Part shown: piece after piece, positions 17,931 through 28,545 of the stretch
Layout of the letters: every line of letters starts with the position of its first letter
Position numbering within the stretch: position 1 is the stretch's first letter
Origin: Micromonospora cathayae
Lineage (GTDB): Bacteria > Actinomycetota > Actinomycetes > Mycobacteriales > Micromonosporaceae
NCBI RefSeq assembly: GCF_028993575.1
Contig: NZ_CP118615.1
Location: forward strand, 2,232,001-2,296,000
Direction: 5' to 3'
DNA length: 64,000 nucleotides
Notes under the pieces: model-generated
The model's input: the letters and a program-made list of their open reading frames with translations, nothing else
Told to the model about the DNA's origin: nothing
Databases searched by the model: none
Program-made: the position numbers and the translations under genes

Positions 17931-18656
17931 ATGGACATCGACTGGGAGCGGCTGCGCAGCGCCGCCACCGAGGTCATGCGGCACGCCTACGTGCCGTACT
18001 CGAAGTTCCCGGTCGGCGCGGCCGCTCTGGTTGACGACGGCCGGGTGGTGGTGGGCTGCAACGTCGAGAACGCCGCGTACGGGGTGGTGCTCTGCGCCGA
18101 GTGCGGGGTGGTCTCCGCGCTGCACGCCTCCGGCGGCGGCCGGCTGCTGGCGCTCTCCTGCGTCGACGCCACCGGTGAGCCGCTGATGCCGTGCGGCCGG
18201 TGCCGCCAGCTGCTGTGGGAGAACGGCGGCCCGGAGTGCCTGGTCGAGGCGAAGGGCGGGCCGCTGCGGATGGCCGAGCTGTTGCCGCACGCGTTCGACG
18301 TGGCGGACCTGGACGCGGTGGTGGCCCGGGCCCCGGTGCCGGTGGTACCGGACCGGTTGGCCGCCTGGCGGGGGCGGGGCACCGTCTTCGTGCACCCGGA
18401 CCTCTCCGCCGGGCAGCAGATCTGGACGGCGTACTGGGAGCGGTCGGCCGGTGACGACGCCGGCGCCGAGACCGGCGTACTGGAGGAGGGGCCCACCTGG
18501 GCGGACCCGGCCGAGGCCATAACCTGGGGGCTCGCCCGGACGCCCCGGGTGGTGGTGGTCGACGCCACCGGCACCATCTACTGGGCCGGCGAGGGCGAGC
18601 CACCACACGAGATCCCGGCCCGCTGGCCCGGCCCGGACGAGGGAGCGAAGCGATGA
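17931..18656 (+). CDS. cdd: Cytidine deaminase with C-terminal extension
   Basis: A 241-residue enzyme converting (deoxy)cytidine to (deoxy)uridine. The catalytic core (1-125) has the zinc site Cys55-Ala-Glu57 with Glu57 as proton shuttle, plus Cys88 and Cys91 in PCGRC. Standard cytidine deaminases are about 130 residues; here residues 126-241 form an extra domain containing GRGTVFVHPDLSAGQQIWTA and WGLARTPRVVVVDATG, of unknown role. It is coupled to thymidine phosphorylase by an ATGA overlap. It belongs to the nucleoside salvage operon, separated from the importer by the inserted block. Confidence 0.9.
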   Translation: MDIDWERLRSAATEVMRHAYVPYSKFPVGAAALVDDGRVVVGCNVENAAYGVVLCAECGVVSALHASGGGRLLALSCVDATGEPLMPCGRCRQLLWENGGPECLVEAKGGPLRMAELLPHAFDVADLDAVVARAPVPVVPDRLAAWRGRGTVFVHPDLSAGQQIWTAYWERSAGDDAGAETGVLEEGPTWADPAEAITWGLARTPRVVVVDATGTIYWAGEGEPPHEIPARWPGPDEGAKR

Positions 18657-19933
18657 GCGGGTTCGCCGCTGTCGACGTGATCCGTACCAAGCGCGACGGC
18701 GGGGTGCTCAGCGACGCGCAGATCGACTGGGTGGTCGACGCGTACACCCGGGGTCAGGTGGCCGACGAGCAGATGTCGGCGCTGGCCATGGCGATCCTGC
18801 TGCGCGGCATGACCGCCCCGGAGATCGCCCGCTGGACGGCCGCGATGATCGCCAGCGGGGAGCGGCTCGACCTGTCCGCCGTGCACCGCCCGACCGTCGA
18901 CAAGCACTCCACCGGCGGCGTCGGCGACAAGATCACCCTGCCGTTGACCCCGCTGGTCGCGGCGTGCGGCGCGGCCGTGCCGCAGCTCTCCGGCCGGGGC
19001 CTCGGCCACACCGGCGGCACGCTCGACAAACTGGAGTCCATTCCGGGCTGGCGGGCCGCCCTCAGCAACGACGAGTTCACCGCCCAGCTCCGCGACGTGG
19101 GCGCGGTGATCTGCGCGGCCGGCGCGGGCCTCGCCCCGGCCGACCGCAAGCTGTACGCGCTGCGCGACGTCACCGGCACCGTCGAGGCGATCCCGCTGAT
19201 CGCCAGCTCGATCATGAGCAAGAAGATCGCCGAGGGCACCGGCGCGCTGGTCCTCGACGTGAAGGTCGGCTCCGGCGCGTTCATGAAGAACCCGGACGAC
19301 GCCCGCGAGCTGGCCCGGACCATGGTCGCCCTGGGCGGCGCGCACGGGGTGAAGACGGTCGCCCTGCTCACCGACATGTCCACCCCGCTCGGCCTGGCGG
19401 TCGGCAACGCGGTCGAGGTGACCGAGTCGGTGGAGGTGCTCGCCGGTGGCGGTCCCGCCGACGTGGTCGAGCTGACCCTGGCCCTGGCCCGGGAGATGCT
19501 CGACGCCGCCGGGCTGCCGGACGCCGACCCCGCCGCCGCGCTGCGCGACGGGCGGGCGATGGACGCCTGGCGGGCGATGATCCGGGCGCAGGGCGGTGAC
19601 CCGGACGCCCCGATGCCGAAGGCCAACGAGGTCGAGGTGGTCCGCGCCGAATCCGACGGTTTCGTGTCCACGGTCGACGCGTACGCGATCGGGGTGGCCG
19701 CCTGGCGGCTCGGCGCGGGCCGGGCCCGCAAGGAGGACCCGGTCAGCGTCCCGGCCGGCGTGGTGCTGCACAAGCGCCCCGGTGACCCGGTACGGGCCGG
19801 CGACCCGCTGTACGAGCTGCGCGCCGAGGACGCGGACCGGATCCCGGCGGCCCGCGCCGAGGCGGCGGAGGCGGTACGGATCAGTCCGACCGCCCCGGTG
19901 CAGACCCCGCTGGTCCGCGAGCGGATCGCCTGA
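18653..19933 (+). CDS. deoA: Thymidine phosphorylase
   Basis: A 426-residue enzyme that phosphorolyses thymidine or deoxyuridine to base and 2-deoxyribose-1-phosphate. The family signature KHSTGGVGDK (residues 84-93), the SGRGLGHTGGTLDKLE glycine-rich motif and the C-terminal alpha/beta domain (about 340-426) are all present, with normal family length. It starts within the cdd stop (ATGA). The product feeds the mutase and deoC genes found further along the window. Confidence 0.95.
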   Translation: MSGFAAVDVIRTKRDGGVLSDAQIDWVVDAYTRGQVADEQMSALAMAILLRGMTAPEIARWTAAMIASGERLDLSAVHRPTVDKHSTGGVGDKITLPLTPLVAACGAAVPQLSGRGLGHTGGTLDKLESIPGWRAALSNDEFTAQLRDVGAVICAAGAGLAPADRKLYALRDVTGTVEAIPLIASSIMSKKIAEGTGALVLDVKVGSGAFMKNPDDARELARTMVALGGAHGVKTVALLTDMSTPLGLAVGNAVEVTESVEVLAGGGPADVVELTLALAREMLDAAGLPDADPAAALRDGRAMDAWRAMIRAQGGDPDAPMPKANEVEVVRAESDGFVSTVDAYAIGVAAWRLGAGRARKEDPVSVPAGVVLHKRPGDPVRAGDPLYELRAEDADRIPAARAEAAEAVRISPTAPVQTPLVRERIA

Positions 19934-19948
19934 GCTGGGACGCGACCG

Positions 19949-20632
19949 GTGACCGCCGTACCCGCACCCGACCCGGCAGCCGTCCGGGAGGCCAGCCTGG
20001 ACGAGGTGGGACGGCTCGGGCTGCCCGTACCCCCGGCCAACTTCCCGCTGGTCTGGGAGCCGGGGGACGAGGTCGCGCTACGGCCGACCATCGAGGTGGA
20101 GGCGCGGATCGCCGTCCTGCACCTGATCCAGGCCCGCTGCTTCGGCATGCCGGCCGACGCGGCGATGGGCTGGCTGCTCAACTCGCGGCTGGTGGACTCC
20201 GTCACCCCGCCGGAGTGGGACTTCGTCACCGTCGGCAAGGGCGACCACCGGTCGTTCGTGCTGCACCACGACGCCCTGTTCGCGCTGACCTGGGTGCTCG
20301 GACTGACCAAGCAGCTCGACCCGTCCCTGCCGGTGGACGAGGACCTGGTGACGAAGCTGCCGAACATCGTCGGCGGGGAGACCTTCGACCAGTGGCGCTC
20401 CCGCCTGCTGGCAGCCCCGCAGCACCCCGCCGACGCGGCGGCCCTGCTCGACCTGCACTACTGCCTCGACTGGGCGTACCTGGAGTCGGAGCGGGCCGGG
20501 CTGCCGCTGCCGGGTGTGATCGACTCGCACGCCATCGGGCAGCGCCGGTGGGCGCTGGAGTGGGCGGTGGTGCTGCTCGGGCCGTACCACGACCCGGCCC
20601 CGGGTTGGGAAGAGGTCGACCTGTCCACCTGA
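19949..20632 (+). CDS. DUF4272 domain protein
   Basis: A 227-residue soluble protein recognisable as DUF4272 from EVEARIAVLHLIQARCFGM, WLLNSRLVDSVTPPE and ALFALTWVLGLTKQLDP. The function is unknown. It begins with GTG 15 bases after the deoA stop and is probably in the salvage operon, so a role linked to nucleoside use is possible but only inferred from position. Confidence 0.82.
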   Translation: MTAVPAPDPAAVREASLDEVGRLGLPVPPANFPLVWEPGDEVALRPTIEVEARIAVLHLIQARCFGMPADAAMGWLLNSRLVDSVTPPEWDFVTVGKGDHRSFVLHHDALFALTWVLGLTKQLDPSLPVDEDLVTKLPNIVGGETFDQWRSRLLAAPQHPADAAALLDLHYCLDWAYLESERAGLPLPGVIDSHAIGQRRWALEWAVVLLGPYHDPAPGWEEVDLST

Positions 20633-20735
20633 GACCGCCGCTGCCGCCCGGTCCGGTCCGTCGCTCCCCGGTCGGTCCGTCGCTGGTCGGTCGGTGTCGG
20701 CTGCCGCCGGCCGTCTCCGCTGCCGGTGGTGCCGG

Positions 20736-21650
20736 TCAGCGGGGGCGCCAGGTGCCCAGCCGGACCGCGACGGTCGCGTCGACCGGCTCGGGCAGGGCGG
20801 CGATCCGGGCGGCGAGCCGGGCCGGGTCGGTGTGCCAGGCACTCGGCCCCATCCCGACCAGCGTCGTCACCTCCGCCCGGGTCAGCGTCAGCCGGGCCCG
20901 GTGCACCGTCGTACCCACCTCGGCGAACCGGTCGCCGAGGCTGCCGGCGACCCGTTCCGCCTTGGCCGGATCCACCCGGAGCAGGTCCAGCGCCCCGACC
21001 AGTTCGGCCAGGTGGTCGTCGGCCGGGGTGACCACCAGCAGCGTTCCGGCCGGGTGCAGCACCCGGTGGAACTCGGCCCCGTTGCGCGGGGCGAACACGT
21101 TGAGCAGCACCGCCACCGACGCGTCTGCCAGCGGCAGCCGCTGCCAGGTGTCGGCCAGCGCCGCGCCGGCCCGGGGGTGGGCGCGGGCCGCGCGGCGCAG
21201 TGCCGGCTTCGACACGTCCAGGGCCAGGCCCACCGCGTCGGGCAGCGCCGCCAGCACCGCGGCCAGGTGCCGGCCGGTGCCCGCCCCCGGCTCCACCACC
21301 AGCGGGTACGCCCCGAAGCCCGGCACCGCGCCGGTTCCCGTACCGGGGGCCGGCAGCGCGGCGTGCGGGGTCGGTACCGCCGTGCGGGCGGCGTCGGCCA
21401 GCGCGGCGGAGACGACGTCGTAGTGGCCGGCGGCGAGGAAGTCCGCCCGGGCGGCGACCATCGCCGCGCTGTCCCCACTGTGCGGGGTGCGGCCGGCGAG
21501 CAGGTCGACGTACCCCTGGCGGGCGGTGTCGAAGCTGTGCCCGCGCGGACAGCGCAGGGCCCGGGCGGTGCCGGCGGTGGCCGACGCGAGCGGCCCGGCG
21601 CACACCGGACAGCGCAGCCGGCTGACGATCTCCGGGTCCACGGAGGCCAT
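20736..21650 (-). CDS. 23S rRNA guanine-N1 methyltransferase, RlmA-type
   Basis: A 304-residue methyltransferase starting at the ATG at 21650. A zinc finger (Cys14, Cys17, Cys34, His38 in RCPVCAGPL and LRCPRGHSF) is followed by QGYVDLL and a SAM-binding motif VVEPGAGTGRH. This is the architecture of RlmA/TlrB enzymes that methylate G745 or G748 of 23S rRNA; in actinomycetes related proteins give self-resistance to 16-membered macrolides. Whether this one is housekeeping or a resistance enzyme cannot be told here. It is divergent from adenosine deaminase, with only 36 bases between. Longer in-frame readings to 22526 are antisense to add and are not coding. Confidence 0.85.
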   Translation of the reverse strand: MASVDPEIVSRLRCPVCAGPLASATAGTARALRCPRGHSFDTARQGYVDLLAGRTPHSGDSAAMVAARADFLAAGHYDVVSAALADAARTAVPTPHAALPAPGTGTGAVPGFGAYPLVVEPGAGTGRHLAAVLAALPDAVGLALDVSKPALRRAARAHPRAGAALADTWQRLPLADASVAVLLNVFAPRNGAEFHRVLHPAGTLLVVTPADDHLAELVGALDLLRVDPAKAERVAGSLGDRFAEVGTTVHRARLTLTRAEVTTLVGMGPSAWHTDPARLAARIAALPEPVDATVAVRLGTWRPR

Positions 21651-21674
21651 CGTACGGAACGGGCGGCGGCTGAC

Positions 21675-21680
21675 TAATGT
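21675..21680 (+). promoter_or_regulatory. -10 element for leaderless add transcript
   Basis: TAATGT ends six bases before the ATG of add, and there is no Shine-Dalgarno sequence. This is the spacing expected when transcription begins at the start codon. Confidence 0.6.
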
Positions 21681-21686
21681 CTGAGC

Positions 21687-22766
21687 ATGGTCGCTATCTC
21701 TTACGAGGACATCGTCAAAGTCCCGAAGGCGCTGCTGCACGACCACCTCGACGGGGGACTGCGGCCGGCGACGGTGGTCGAGCTGGCCGCCGAGGTGGGC
21801 CACGAGCTGCCCACCACCGACCCGGAGGCGCTCGGCCGCTGGTTCGTCGAGGCGGCGAACTCCGGTTCGCTGGAACGGTACCTGGAGACCTTCGCGCACA
21901 CCGTGGCGGTCATGCAGACCGCCCCCGCACTGGCCCGGGTGGCCCGGGAGTGCGCCCTGGACCTGGCCGCCGACGGGGTGGTCTACGCCGAGGTGCGGTT
22001 CGCCCCCGAGCAGCACCTGGAGCGGGACCTCACCCTGGACGAGGTGGTCGAGGCGGTGCTCGCCGGCTTCACCGAGGGCAGCGAGCTGGCCGCCCAGGCG
22101 GGCCGTCCGATCCGGATCGGCACCCTGCTGACCGCGATGCGGCACGCCGCGCGCTCGCAGGAGATCGCCGAGCTGGCCGTCCGGCACCGGGACGCCGGGG
22201 TGGTCGGCTTCGACATCGCCGGTGCGGAGGCGGGGTTCCCGCCCACCCGGCACCTGGACGCGTTCGAGTACCTCCAGCGGGAGAACTTCCACTTCACCAT
22301 CCACGCCGGCGAGGCGTTCGGGCTGCCGTCGATCTGGCAGGCGATCCAGTGGTGCGGCGCGGACCGGCTCGGCCACGGCGTACGGATCGTCGACGACATC
22401 ACCCTGGGGGACGACCGGCCGCTGCTCGGGCGGCTGGCCGCGTACGTCCGGGACAAGCGGATCCCGTTGGAGCTGTGCCCGTCGTCCAACGTGCAGACCG
22501 GGGCCGCGCCGTCGATCGCCGAGCACCCGATCGGGCTGCTGCGCGAGCTGCGCTTCCGGGTGACGGTGAACACCGACAACCGGCTGATGAGCGGCACCTC
22601 GATGTCCCGGGAGATGGCGCTGCTGGTGGAGGCGTTCGACTACGGCTGGGACGAGCTGCGCTGGTTCACCATCAACGCGATGAAGAGCGCGTTCATCCCG
22701 TTCGACGAGCGGCTGCGGATCATCGACGACGTGATCAAGCCGGCGTACGCCAAACTGCTGAGCTGA
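21687..22766 (+). CDS. add: Adenosine deaminase
   Basis: A 359-residue zinc hydrolase converting adenosine or deoxyadenosine to (deoxy)inosine. Metal and catalytic motifs are complete: HDHLDGG near residues 18-24, HAGEAFG with the catalytic Glu, RLGHG, and the final Asp in NTDN. Length is typical. The gene appears leaderless (TAATGT six bases upstream of the ATG). It continues the salvage theme of cdd and deoA and supplies hypoxanthine nucleosides. Confidence 0.94.
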   Translation: MVAISYEDIVKVPKALLHDHLDGGLRPATVVELAAEVGHELPTTDPEALGRWFVEAANSGSLERYLETFAHTVAVMQTAPALARVARECALDLAADGVVYAEVRFAPEQHLERDLTLDEVVEAVLAGFTEGSELAAQAGRPIRIGTLLTAMRHAARSQEIAELAVRHRDAGVVGFDIAGAEAGFPPTRHLDAFEYLQRENFHFTIHAGEAFGLPSIWQAIQWCGADRLGHGVRIVDDITLGDDRPLLGRLAAYVRDKRIPLELCPSSNVQTGAAPSIAEHPIGLLRELRFRVTVNTDNRLMSGTSMSREMALLVEAFDYGWDELRWFTINAMKSAFIPFDERLRIIDDVIKPAYAKLLS

Positions 22767-22859
22767 GCCGAGGGGACGCCGCCCCGACCGGTGCGGGTCC
22801 CGCCACGACCGGTGCGGGTCAGCCGTGATGCCGGCGGTGGTGCGGAGGGCCGGCGGTGG

Positions 22860-23465
22860 TCAGTGGTGGTGCGGGTGGCCGGCGAGCAGGTCGGCCACCC
22901 GGCGCAGCACCTTGCGGGCCCGGGCCGCCTCCGCGCCCAGGCCGGTCTGCCGCCGCAGCACCGCCGGTTCCTCGCGCAGCAGCGTCATCCCGCGTCGGAG
23001 CAGCACCTTCGGGGCCTTGCGCTGTTCGGCCAGATCGCGGACGAGGCGGCGGACGAAGGTGGCCCCGCGGGGCCGGCGCAGCGCGTACGCTCCGGCGAGG
23101 AGACCCAGCTCACGGCATTTCCCGACGATCTCGGCGGCGAAAATCCCTTCGGCGATGAAGAATGGCGATCCGGCCAGGTCGAAAGTACGGGTGGACACTC
23201 TGCGGTCTTCACCGATTGCATAAACCGGCACTTCGGCCTTGCCGTCGTGAGCCAGCCGGGCAATGGTTTCCACGGCGAATCCGGCATCCCAGGCATCCGG
23301 TGAATCCCAGTCGATACCCCCGTGCCGTCGGGGCAACGTAGGGTCATCGCCATCCTTGTAGAAGTCGTCCAGGCAGAGGACGGGAAGTCCGGTTCGTTGC
23401 GCGATGTAGGACTTTCCAGAGCCTGAGGGGCCGGCAAGGAGGACGACGCGGTGCGGATGATCCAT
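22860..23465 (-). CDS. udk: Uridine kinase-like P-loop kinase
   Basis: A 201-residue kinase with Walker A GPSGSGKS near the N-terminus and the substrate loop LDDFYKDGDDPTLP typical of uridine/cytidine kinases. It has FIAEGIFAAEI in place of the longer lid region, and ends in a His-rich tail (GHPHHH). It probably phosphorylates uridine or cytidine to the monophosphate. It is convergent with add, in the same nucleoside locus. The symbol is given by family resemblance. Confidence 0.82.
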   Translation of the reverse strand: MDHPHRVVLLAGPSGSGKSYIAQRTGLPVLCLDDFYKDGDDPTLPRRHGGIDWDSPDAWDAGFAVETIARLAHDGKAEVPVYAIGEDRRVSTRTFDLAGSPFFIAEGIFAAEIVGKCRELGLLAGAYALRRPRGATFVRRLVRDLAEQRKAPKVLLRRGMTLLREEPAVLRRQTGLGAEAARARKVLRRVADLLAGHPHHH

Positions 23466-23659
23466 TACTGTTGGTAACTCCGGCCAGACGGGCTGCGATC
23501 AAATTGCCTCAACATCTCACCACACCCCGGGTGAGGGACAACCTGGGCTTTCTCTTTGAGGGGCGGCGTGATGGAATCTCGGAGGTCCGGCCCGAGGGGT
23601 CGGCCGCTGGGCGTTGCCCGGAGCAACGCGGTGAACGCTGAGATCGCGAGGGCGGTGAC

Positions 23660-26600
23660 GTGAGTAAACGACCCAAGACGGCGGGCTCCTTCCTGTCGCG
23701 GTTACGCCGGCCGACCGGTCGGCTCCGTGACATGCCGATCTGGTCGAAGCTCGGCCTCATCATGATCGTGCCGACCATCGCCACGGTGGTCGTCGGCACC
23801 AGTGGTCTGATTGACCACCTGGAGACGCTCAACAGCGCCAACCGCGCCGGTGACCTGGCCAACCTCACCGGCTACTCCGGCGAGCTGGTCGACACCCTCC
23901 AGGACGAGCGGGCCGCCGCGGTGCTGCTGCTCGGGGCCACCAACCAGACCCGCGACCAGTACAACAAGGCGTACACCGAGGTACACAAGCGGGTCGACGC
24001 CGCCCGGGGGCCGTACCTGTCCCAGCGGGCCGAGCTCGACGACCTCCCGGCGAACTTCGGCAGGGTGCTCGACCGGATCGACCAGAGCCTCGCCGACCTG
24101 CCGGGTACCCGCAGCCAGGTGTTCAACAACAAGCTCCCGCTCACCGACGCGGCGCGTTCCTACGAAAGCCTGATCAACGACCTGCTGGACATCCGCGACT
24201 CGGCCAGCCAGCTCGCCGGCGACACCGACCTCAGCGAGCGGATGCGGGCGGTGGCGGCCACCACGCGGGCCAAGGAGTACCTCTCGGTCCGCCGGGTGGT
24301 GGTGCACCGGGCACTGATCCAGGGCTCGATGACCCCGGTGCTGCGCACCGACTACATCGCCACCGGCACCGGCCAGCAGCAGGCGCTGCAGAGCTTCCAG
24401 GCGGTCGCCAACCAGGCCGAGTCCGAGCTGTACCAGCAGACCGTCGCCGGTTCCGACCAGCGCCAGCTGGAGAACTACCTCGGCTGGATCAACGGCAACA
24501 CCACCGAGAGCATGGCCGGCGCGCCGTTCGGCGCGAACGAGTGGGACGCCGCGACGGTCGCCAACGCCAAGCTGATCCGTACCGTCGAGGCGAAGCTCGA
24601 CGGCGACGTGGCCCGGCTGGCCGACCAGCTCCGCTCCGACGTGCAGCGCCGGGTCTTCCTGGAGACCGGCCTGCTGCTCAGCATGCTGCTGCTGGCGATC
24701 TTCTTCGCGTACCTGGTCGCCCGGTCGATGGCCCGGTCCCTGCGCGACCTGCGGCAGGGCGCGCTCAGCATCGCCCAGTACGGCCTGCCCCAGGCGGTGG
24801 CCCGGCTGCGTGACCCGAAGGTCACCGGCCAGCTCACCCCGATGCAGCTGGCGAACCAGATCGCCGAACCGCTGCCGGTGCGCAGCAAGGACGAGTTCGG
24901 GCAGGTGACCGAGGCGTTCAACGCGGTCCACCTGGAGGCGGTCCGGACGGCGGCCGAGCAGGCCGCGCTGCGCGCCTCCGTGGCGACCATGTTCGTCAAC
25001 CTGGCCCGCCGCTCGCAGATCCTGGTCGACCGGCTGATCGGCCACCTGGACCGGCTGGAGCGCGGCGAGGAGGACCCGGACCGGCTGGCCGAGCTGTTCC
25101 AGCTCGACCACCTGGCCACCCGGATGCGCCGCAACGACGAGAACCTGCTCGTCCTCGCCGGCGCCGACTCCACCCGCGTGCAGCGGCAGCCGGCGGCGCT
25201 GATCGACGTGCTCCGCGCCGCCCAGTCCGAGGTCGAGCACTACACCCGGATCGAGTTCGGCGTGATCGACCGGGACATCGAGGTCGCCGCGCACGCGGTC
25301 AACGACCTGGTGCACCTGGTCGCCGAGCTGTTCGACAACGCCACCGCGTTCTCCCCGCCGGACTCGCAGGTGATGGTGGAGGCCCGCCGGGTCGGCGACC
25401 GCGCCTCGCTCTACGTGGAGGACCGCGGCATCGGCATCAGCGCCGAACAGCTCGCCGACCTCAACGAGCGGCTCGCCACGCCCCCGCAGGTGGACGTCGC
25501 CGTCTCCCGGATGATGGGCCTGGTCGTGGTGGCCCGGTTGGCCTCCCGGCACGGCGTCAAGGTGGAGCTGCGGCCCGGCAACGAGCGCGGCACCGTGGCC
25601 GACGTCACACTGCCCACCTCGGTACTGGTGCCCCGGGCCCTCTCCGGACGGTCGCAGCAGCCGCCGGCGTTGCCCTCGTCCGCCGCTCCGGCACCGGCCT
25701 TCGGTGGCGCCCTGCCCGCGCTGGGCAACGCGCCCTCGGTGCCGGGACCGCGTCCGGCCGGTTCCGGCAACCAGGTCACCCTCGGCGGGCGGCCGTTCGA
25801 GCCGACGCCCCGTAACGGTTCGCCGGCCACCGGTCGGCCCCTGCCGGCCTGGTCGGACCTGACCGGGGCCGGCACCAACGGTGGCGACGCGTTCACCCCG
25901 CGCCCGGCCAACGGGCAGCAGGTCGACCCGCTGCCCCACCGCCGCGCGACCGAGGACGAGCCGGCCGACGCCGGCCCGCAGCCGGGCATCCCACGGCAGA
26001 TCCCGCCCGGCCCGGAGGCCCGGACCACGCACCCGCAGACCCCGCCGCCGGTCTCGGCCCCGCCGGTTCCGCCGGCGTCGGCCACGCCGGTGTCCGGTCC
26101 GCCGGTGTCGGGTCCGCCGGCCGCGTCGCCCGGTCCGCTGCCGGCCCGGCCGACGCCACCGGCGGCAACCCCGGCCCCGACCACGCCGGTCCCACCGGCC
26201 TGGCCACCGGTGGCCGGTACCGAACGGGAGCCGGCCACCCCGCCGGTGCCCGAGCGGCTCGCCGCGGCGCTCGACATGACCACCGAGCTGCCCCGGATCC
26301 CGCGTTCGGCGAACGACGCTCCGCCGACGCGGGCCGGCACGCCCGGCCCGGCACCGACCCCCGCTCCGGCGGCCCAGGACCGGCAGCGGTACGCGGACGA
26401 GACGATGGAGCTGCCGATCTTCCGGGAGCTCGAGTCCGCCTGGTTCCGTACCCGTCGGCCGGTCAACGACGAGACGGCCGGCGATGTCCAGGCTCCCTCC
26501 GGGAGCAGCCTGGACACCGCCCAGACGCAGCAGTTCGCCGCGGTCGACCCCACCCGTCCGGCCGTACCGAGCACAGCAGGGACGGCAGGTAGCGCACCGA

Positions 26601-27052
26601 TGGCAGCGAACACCGGAGGAACGCCGCGCGACAACGGCGCGGTGACCAACGGGAGCACCCGACCCGCGTACGCGGAGAGCCTCGCCGGCCGGCGCGGACC
26701 GCAGGCGACCGGGCCGGGCTGGCAGACCGCGGCGGACGACGGCTGGCGCGCGGCCAGCGCGGCCCGTGAGGTTCCGGTGGTGGAGACCACGCAGACCGGC
26801 CTGCCGAAGCGGGTGCCGATGGCCCAGCTCGTCCCAGGTGGGGTGGAGAAACCGTCCACGTCGGTGCAACGGCGGACGCCGGAGGCGGTACGCGGACTCC
26901 TCTCGGCATACCATCGTGGCGTGCAACGTGGCCGCAGCAACCCCGCAGACGGCCACTCGTCCGGCCCGGAGGGGACCCCGGGTGGGCAGCAGTCCTCGCA
27001 GTCCGGCTCGGGCCCCCTGGCCGGGAGCAGGCAGAAGGAGCAAGAAGGATGA
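23660..27052 (+). CDS. cvnA: Conservon sensor kinase (CvnA-type) with nitrate/nitrite-sensing-like ectodomain
   Basis: A 1130-residue membrane sensor. TM1 is at about 28-50 and the extracytoplasmic NIT-like helical domain at about 55-330. TM2 (about 332-355) and HAMP follow, with the dimer helix [18 protein letters not shown] near 483. The GHKL ATPase domain carries N-box [14 protein letters not shown] near 556 and EDRGIGIS. Residues 660-1130 are a long Pro/Ala-rich tail ending in [14 protein letters not shown] (residues 1047-1060) and an [10 protein letters not shown] helix. No receiver partner is encoded nearby; conservons signal through CvnB, C and D instead. The GTG start follows GAGGGCGG. 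The stop overlaps cvnB (ATGA). Confidence 0.93.
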   Translation: MSKRPKTAGSFLSRLRRPTGRLRDMPIWSKLGLIMIVPTIATVVVGTSGLIDHLETLNSANRAGDLANLTGYSGELVDTLQDERAAAVLLLGATNQTRDQYNKAYTEVHKRVDAARGPYLSQRAELDDLPANFGRVLDRIDQSLADLPGTRSQVFNNKLPLTDAARSYESLINDLLDIRDSASQLAGDTDLSERMRAVAATTRAKEYLSVRRVVVHRALIQGSMTPVLRTDYIATGTGQQQALQSFQAVANQAESELYQQTVAGSDQRQLENYLGWINGNTTESMAGAPFGANEWDAATVANAKLIRTVEAKLDGDVARLADQLRSDVQRRVFLETGLLLSMLLLAIFFAYLVARSMARSLRDLRQGALSIAQYGLPQAVARLRDPKVTGQLTPMQLANQIAEPLPVRSKDEFGQVTEAFNAVHLEAVRTAAEQAALRASVATMFVNLARRSQILVDRLIGHLDRLERGEEDPDRLAELFQLDHLATRMRRNDENLLVLAGADSTRVQRQPAALIDVLRAAQSEVEHYTRIEFGVIDRDIEVAAHAVNDLVHLVAELFDNATAFSPPDSQVMVEARRVGDRASLYVEDRGIGISAEQLADLNERLATPPQVDVAVSRMMGLVVVARLASRHGVKVELRPGNERGTVADVTLPTSVLVPRALSGRSQQPPALPSSAAPAPAFGGALPALGNAPSVPGPRPAGSGNQVTLGGRPFEPTPRNGSPATGRPLPAWSDLTGAGTNGGDAFTPRPANGQQVDPLPHRRATEDEPADAGPQPGIPRQIPPGPEARTTHPQTPPPVSAPPVPPASATPVSGPPVSGPPAASPGPLPARPTPPAATPAPTTPVPPAWPPVAGTEREPATPPVPERLAAALDMTTELPRIPRSANDAPPTRAGTPGPAPTPAPAAQDRQRYADETMELPIFRELESAWFRTRRPVNDETAGDVQAPSGSSLDTAQTQQFAAVDPTRPAVPSTAGTAGSAPMAANTGGTPRDNGAVTNGSTRPAYAESLAGRRGPQATGPGWQTAADDGWRAASAAREVPVVETTQTGLPKRVPMAQLVPGGVEKPSTSVQRRTPEAVRGLLSAYHRGVQRGRSNPADGHSSGPEGTPGGQQSSQSGSGPLAGSRQKEQEG

Positions 27053-27453
27053 CAACTACGCAGGATCTCGGTTGGCTGCTGGCCAACTTCGCCGACCGGG
27101 TGCCCGGTGTCGCGCACGCGGTCGCCGTCTCCGCGGACGGCCTGCTCCTCGCGTCGTCACGGGACCTTCCGCGCGACCGCGCCGACCAGTTGGCGGCGAT
27201 CGCGTCCGGGCTGGTCAGCCTCACCCAGGGTGCGGCCCGGTGCTTCGAGGGCGGTGCGGTGCTCCAGACAGTCGTCGAGATGGACAATGGCTTCCTGTTC
27301 CTGATGTCGATCTCGGACGGCTCGTCGTTCGCCGTGCTCGCCGCCCGTAGCTGTGACGTGGGGCAGGTCGGCTACGAGATGGCGCTGCTGGTCGACCGGG
27401 TCGGCGACGCGCTGACCCCGCAGCCGCGCGCCGCGGCGGGAATGCTGGGTTGA
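27049..27453 (+). CDS. cvnB: Roadblock/LC7 protein (CvnB)
   Basis: A 134-residue roadblock/LC7 protein ([30 protein letters not shown]), the fold of MglB-like GTPase regulators. In conservons it forms a membrane-proximal complex with the kinase, a DUF742 protein and a GTPase, analogous to eukaryotic G-protein receptor assemblies. Likely role: regulating the CvnD GTPase. Its ATG overlaps the cvnA stop. Confidence 0.95.
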   Translation: MTTTQDLGWLLANFADRVPGVAHAVAVSADGLLLASSRDLPRDRADQLAAIASGLVSLTQGAARCFEGGAVLQTVVEMDNGFLFLMSISDGSSFAVLAARSCDVGQVGYEMALLVDRVGDALTPQPRAAAGMLG

Positions 27454-27555
27454 GACGCGCGCTGACCGGACGGTCGGCGGAGCGAGAACGCAAGAGTCGA
27501 CGGGTTCCACCGGAGCGAGCCGGTGGCGGGTACGCGGAAGGAGGTGAGCGGCGAC

Positions 27556-27936
27556 ATGGCTGATCGTGACGAGCCGACCGGTGCGCTGGTCCGTCCATAC
27601 GCCGTCACCCGTGGTCGTACCCGCCCCCGCCTCGACATCGCGTTGGAGGCGCTCGTCGAGACGACGGTGCGCGGTCGGGCCGCCGCTGCCAACGGCAACG
27701 GTGGTCAGGGCCGGGAGCACCAGTACATCGCCGCGCTGTGTGACGGACGGTTGCAGTCGCTCGCCGAGATCGCGGCGCGGATGCAGCTACCACTCGGGGT
27801 GGCCCGGGTGCTCATTGCCGACATGGCTACGGACGGCCTGGTCGCGGTGCACGAGCCGACCATCCTGGACGACTCCGACGACGCGGTGGGCACTGAACTG
27901 CTGGAGAGGGTGCTGAGTGGACTTCGCAGGCTCTGA
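27556..27936 (+). CDS. cvnC: DUF742 protein (CvnC)
   Basis: A 126-residue DUF742 protein with a winged-helix-like core (LQSLAEIAARMQLPLGVARVLIADMATDGLV). The ATG at 27556 is chosen because GGAGGTGA lies eight bases upstream; an earlier in-frame start at 27523 has no such site. It overlaps cvnD by 20 bases. It is part of the conservon complex, with unknown biochemical activity. Confidence 0.93.
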   Translation: MADRDEPTGALVRPYAVTRGRTRPRLDIALEALVETTVRGRAAAANGNGGQGREHQYIAALCDGRLQSLAEIAARMQLPLGVARVLIADMATDGLVAVHEPTILDDSDDAVGTELLERVLSGLRRL

Positions 27937-28534
27937 CATGTCGCACCGTCCGCCGACTCCGTCGAGCGGGCGCGTGACATCGGCGAAGATCGTTATCGCC
28001 GGTGGGTTCGGCGTTGGCAAGACGACGCTGGTCGGCTCGGTTTCGGAGATCACGCCACTGACCACCGAGGCGATCATGACCTCGGCCGGTGTGGGCGTCG
28101 ACGACACCCGGCAGGTGCCGGGCAAGACGACCACCACCGTGGCGATGGACTTCGGTCGTATCTCGATCGACCGGGACCTGATCCTGTACCTCTTCGGTAC
28201 GCCGGGTCAGACGCGGTTCTGGTTCATGTGGGACGAGCTGGTCCGGGGCGCGATCGGGGCGGTGGTCCTGGTCGACACCCGCCGGCTGGCCGACTGCTTC
28301 GCCGCGATCGACTTCTTCGAGCACCGGCGGCTGCCGTACCTGGTCGCCATCAACTGCTTCGACGGGATGCAGTACCACGACCCGCAGGACGTCCGGGACG
28401 CGCTGGCGATCTCCCCGGAGGTGCCGGTGGTGGCCTGCGACGCCCGGCACCGGGAGTCGACCAAGCACGTGCTGATCTCGCTGGTCGAGTACGTGCTGAC
28501 CATGCGCCGCTCGCGCGCGGTCGCCCCGGCCTGA
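27917..28534 (+). CDS. cvnD: Conservon GTPase (CvnD)
   Basis: A 205-residue small GTP-binding protein: G1 GGFGVGKTT, G3 as FGTPGQTRF (Gly-x-Pro-Gly-Gln rather than DxxGQ), and a G4-like NCFD. This is the MglA/Ras-like subgroup specific to conservons. It is the last gene of cvnABCD; the start is GTG inside cvnC. It is expected to cycle between GDP and GTP under control of the kinase and roadblock proteins. A cluster of hairpins follows. Confidence 0.94.
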   Translation: MDFAGSDMSHRPPTPSSGRVTSAKIVIAGGFGVGKTTLVGSVSEITPLTTEAIMTSAGVGVDDTRQVPGKTTTTVAMDFGRISIDRDLILYLFGTPGQTRFWFMWDELVRGAIGAVVLVDTRRLADCFAAIDFFEHRRLPYLVAINCFDGMQYHDPQDVRDALAISPEVPVVACDARHRESTKHVLISLVEYVLTMRRSRAVAPA

Positions 28535-28545
28535 TCGACCCCTTC

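Noticed and set aside
23702..27055. A 1117-codon minus-strand frame opposite cvnA
   Set aside because: A by-product of extreme G/C at third codon positions; low-complexity His/Gly/Arg sequence, no start signal, fully antisense to the conservon kinase.
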